A stretch of DNA of 5,933 nt from Chloroflexota bacterium. GTDB taxonomy: Bacteria; Chloroflexota; Anaerolineae; Anaerolineales; UBA4823. Made by a program: the position numbers and the translations under genes. The notes below the pieces were generated by a model. It was given only the letters and a program-made list of their open reading frames with translations. It searched no databases and was not told the DNA's origin. The stretch lies in contig JAUWLJ010000147.1 of assembly GCA_030613705.1 (NCBI GenBank), forward strand, positions 1 through 5,933, read 5' to 3'. This document shows, in pieces, positions 5,023 to 5,933 of the stretch. Positions within the stretch are counted from its first letter, which is position 1, and every line of letters begins with the position of its first letter.

Positions 5023-5933
5023 TCAGATCGCCCCTAATTTGTGCAGTTCCTGCACCTCTTCGGGAGAATATTCCAACAGCTCTGAAAGCACTTCATCGGT
5101 GTGTTCTCCGAGCAGCGGGGGTGGGCGACGCGCCTGAGCGGGGGTTTCAGAAAATTTGTACGGGTAGCCCGGAAAGCTCAAAACACCAGCTGTGGGATGT
5201 TCCAGCTCTATTTTCAATTCCCGTTCCTGAGCCTGGGGGTGGTTGAAAACATCTGCGATGGTATTGATCACGCCGCTGGGGATCCCGACCTGGTGCAGTT
5301 CTTCGATCCACTCTCTGGCATCACGAGCGGCAAAGGCACCGTTCAGCACTTCTGCCAGGGATGCGCGGTTTTCTACACGATCTTGATTGCTGGCAAATAA
5401 TGGATCGTCGATTATTTCCTGCCGATCAACCACAGTACAAAGATTCTCCCACTGCCTCTGATTCAAGGCGCCCAGAGTGAGCCAGCGATCGCGGGCGCGA
5501 AAAACTTCGTAAGGGGCGATATTGAAGTGTGCATTGCCCATGCGCTTGGGTTCAACGCCGCCGATCAGGTAATTTGAAGCCACGTTGGCCAGGATGGCAG
5601 CCGAGGAGTCAAGCAGTGAGAGATCTAAGAGCTGGCCCTCTCCTGTGACATCCCGGGCGCGCAGGGCGGCCAGGATGGCTGTCGAGGCGAACATGCCGGT
5701 GGTGAGGTCAATGATTGAGACACCCACCCGGAACGGAGGTCCCTCAACCGGTCCGGTGATGCCCATGATGCCACCTTCAGCCTGGAGGATAAAATCATAA
5801 CCGCCCTTCCCAGCGTAAGGACCGCTGCGACCGTATCCGCTGATCGAACAATAAACCAGGCGGGGATTGAGTTCGTGCAGCTGTTCATACCCTAACCCCA
5901 TCTTATCCAATGAACCAGTCAGGTAGTTCTCTA
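5023..5933 (-). CDS. Family III CoA-transferase (CaiB/BaiF), N-terminus cut by the right window edge
   Basis: The frame is open to the window edge; 302 residues are visible to the TGA at 5025-5023. Family members are about 380-410 residues, so roughly 95-100 N-terminal residues are missing, and no start should be assigned inside the window (a TTG at 5910 is internal, preceded in frame by ENYLTGS). Landmarks from the visible N-terminus are MGLGYEQL (11-18), NPRLVYCSISGYGRSGPY (22-39), GYDFILQAEGGIMGITG (44-60) and VGVSIIDLTTG (69-79). Asp75 in the last motif matches the catalytic aspartate (Asp169 of formyl-CoA transferase). GEHTDEVL near the C-terminus is also typical. These enzymes move CoA between carboxylic acids through an aspartyl-CoA anhydride. 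The general pattern looks closer to dicarboxylate-type members (SUGCT or YfdE-like) than to carnitine CoA-transferase, but the acid is not determinable. Its operon position suggests it activates the acid left after nitrogen removal. Confidence 0.9.
   Translation of the reverse strand, partial: ENYLTGSLDKMGLGYEQLHELNPRLVYCSISGYGRSGPYAGKGGYDFILQAEGGIMGITGPVEGPPFRVGVSIIDLTTGMFASTAILAALRARDVTGEGQLLDLSLLDSSAAILANVASNYLIGGVEPKRMGNAHFNIAPYEVFRARDRWLTLGALNQRQWENLCTVVDRQEIIDDPLFASNQDRVENRASLAEVLNGAFAARDAREWIEELHQVGIPSGVINTIADVFNHPQAQERELKIELEHPTAGVLSFPGYPYKFSETPAQARRPPPLLGEHTDEVLSELLEYSPEEVQELHKLGAI

Noticed and set aside
5908..5910. TTG as the start of the CoA-transferase
   Set aside because: The frame stays open upstream to the edge and encodes ENYLTGSLDKMG, which matches the conserved interior of the family; this is an internal position.

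Overview
The window is one densely packed stretch of bacterial DNA in which every gene I can support lies on the minus strand, so transcription runs from the right edge to the left edge. Gaps between the metabolic genes are 15 to about 45 bases and most starts have a clear purine-rich ribosome binding site, which points to a polycistronic operon whose promoter lies beyond the right edge. Base composition is moderate, with gene bodies in the mid-to-high 50s percent GC by hand count of sample lines. The protein families fit a free-living heterotroph. An anaerobic Chloroflexota-type lineage is a guess from family flavour, not a result.

Layout in transcription order: (1) 5933-5023, a family III (CaiB/BaiF) CoA-transferase missing its N-terminus at the window edge; (2) 4978-3245, FdrA, a protein related to the succinyl-CoA synthetase alpha subunit; (3) 3229-2342, a nitrilase-superfamily amidase with an intact Glu-Lys-Cys triad; (4) 2296-1055, a DUF1116 (YlbE/AllG-type) protein; (5) 975-490, a small four-helix-bundle (S23 / 23S rRNA intervening-sequence family) protein; (6) 412-1, the N-terminal 137 residues of a cyclase-family (KynB-like, PF04199) hydrolase that runs off the left edge.

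FdrA and YlbE are two of the three E. coli proteins (AllF, AllG, AllH) assigned to oxamate carbamoyltransferase, which phosphorolyses oxalurate to carbamoyl phosphate plus oxamate during anaerobic allantoin use. Here they are combined with an amidase, a CoA-transferase and a KynB-like hydrolase. This suggests a catabolic route in which a ureido or amide compound is opened, its carbamoyl group is recovered as carbamoyl phosphate, remaining amide nitrogen is released, and the acid is activated as a CoA thioester. The substrate cannot be read from sequence.

The most unusual structure is at 431-1060. The four-helix-bundle gene is bracketed by two arrays of degenerate 7-base repeats (nine units on the left, ten on the right) in inverted orientation, sharing a perfect 16-base inverted repeat. 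The arrays fill the spacers almost completely and contain the stop codons of both the DUF1116 gene and the four-helix gene. This looks like a discrete cassette dropped between two operon genes. Its architecture, an S23-family ORF between complementary arms, resembles the intervening sequences known from 23S rRNA genes, but here it sits in a protein-coding operon.
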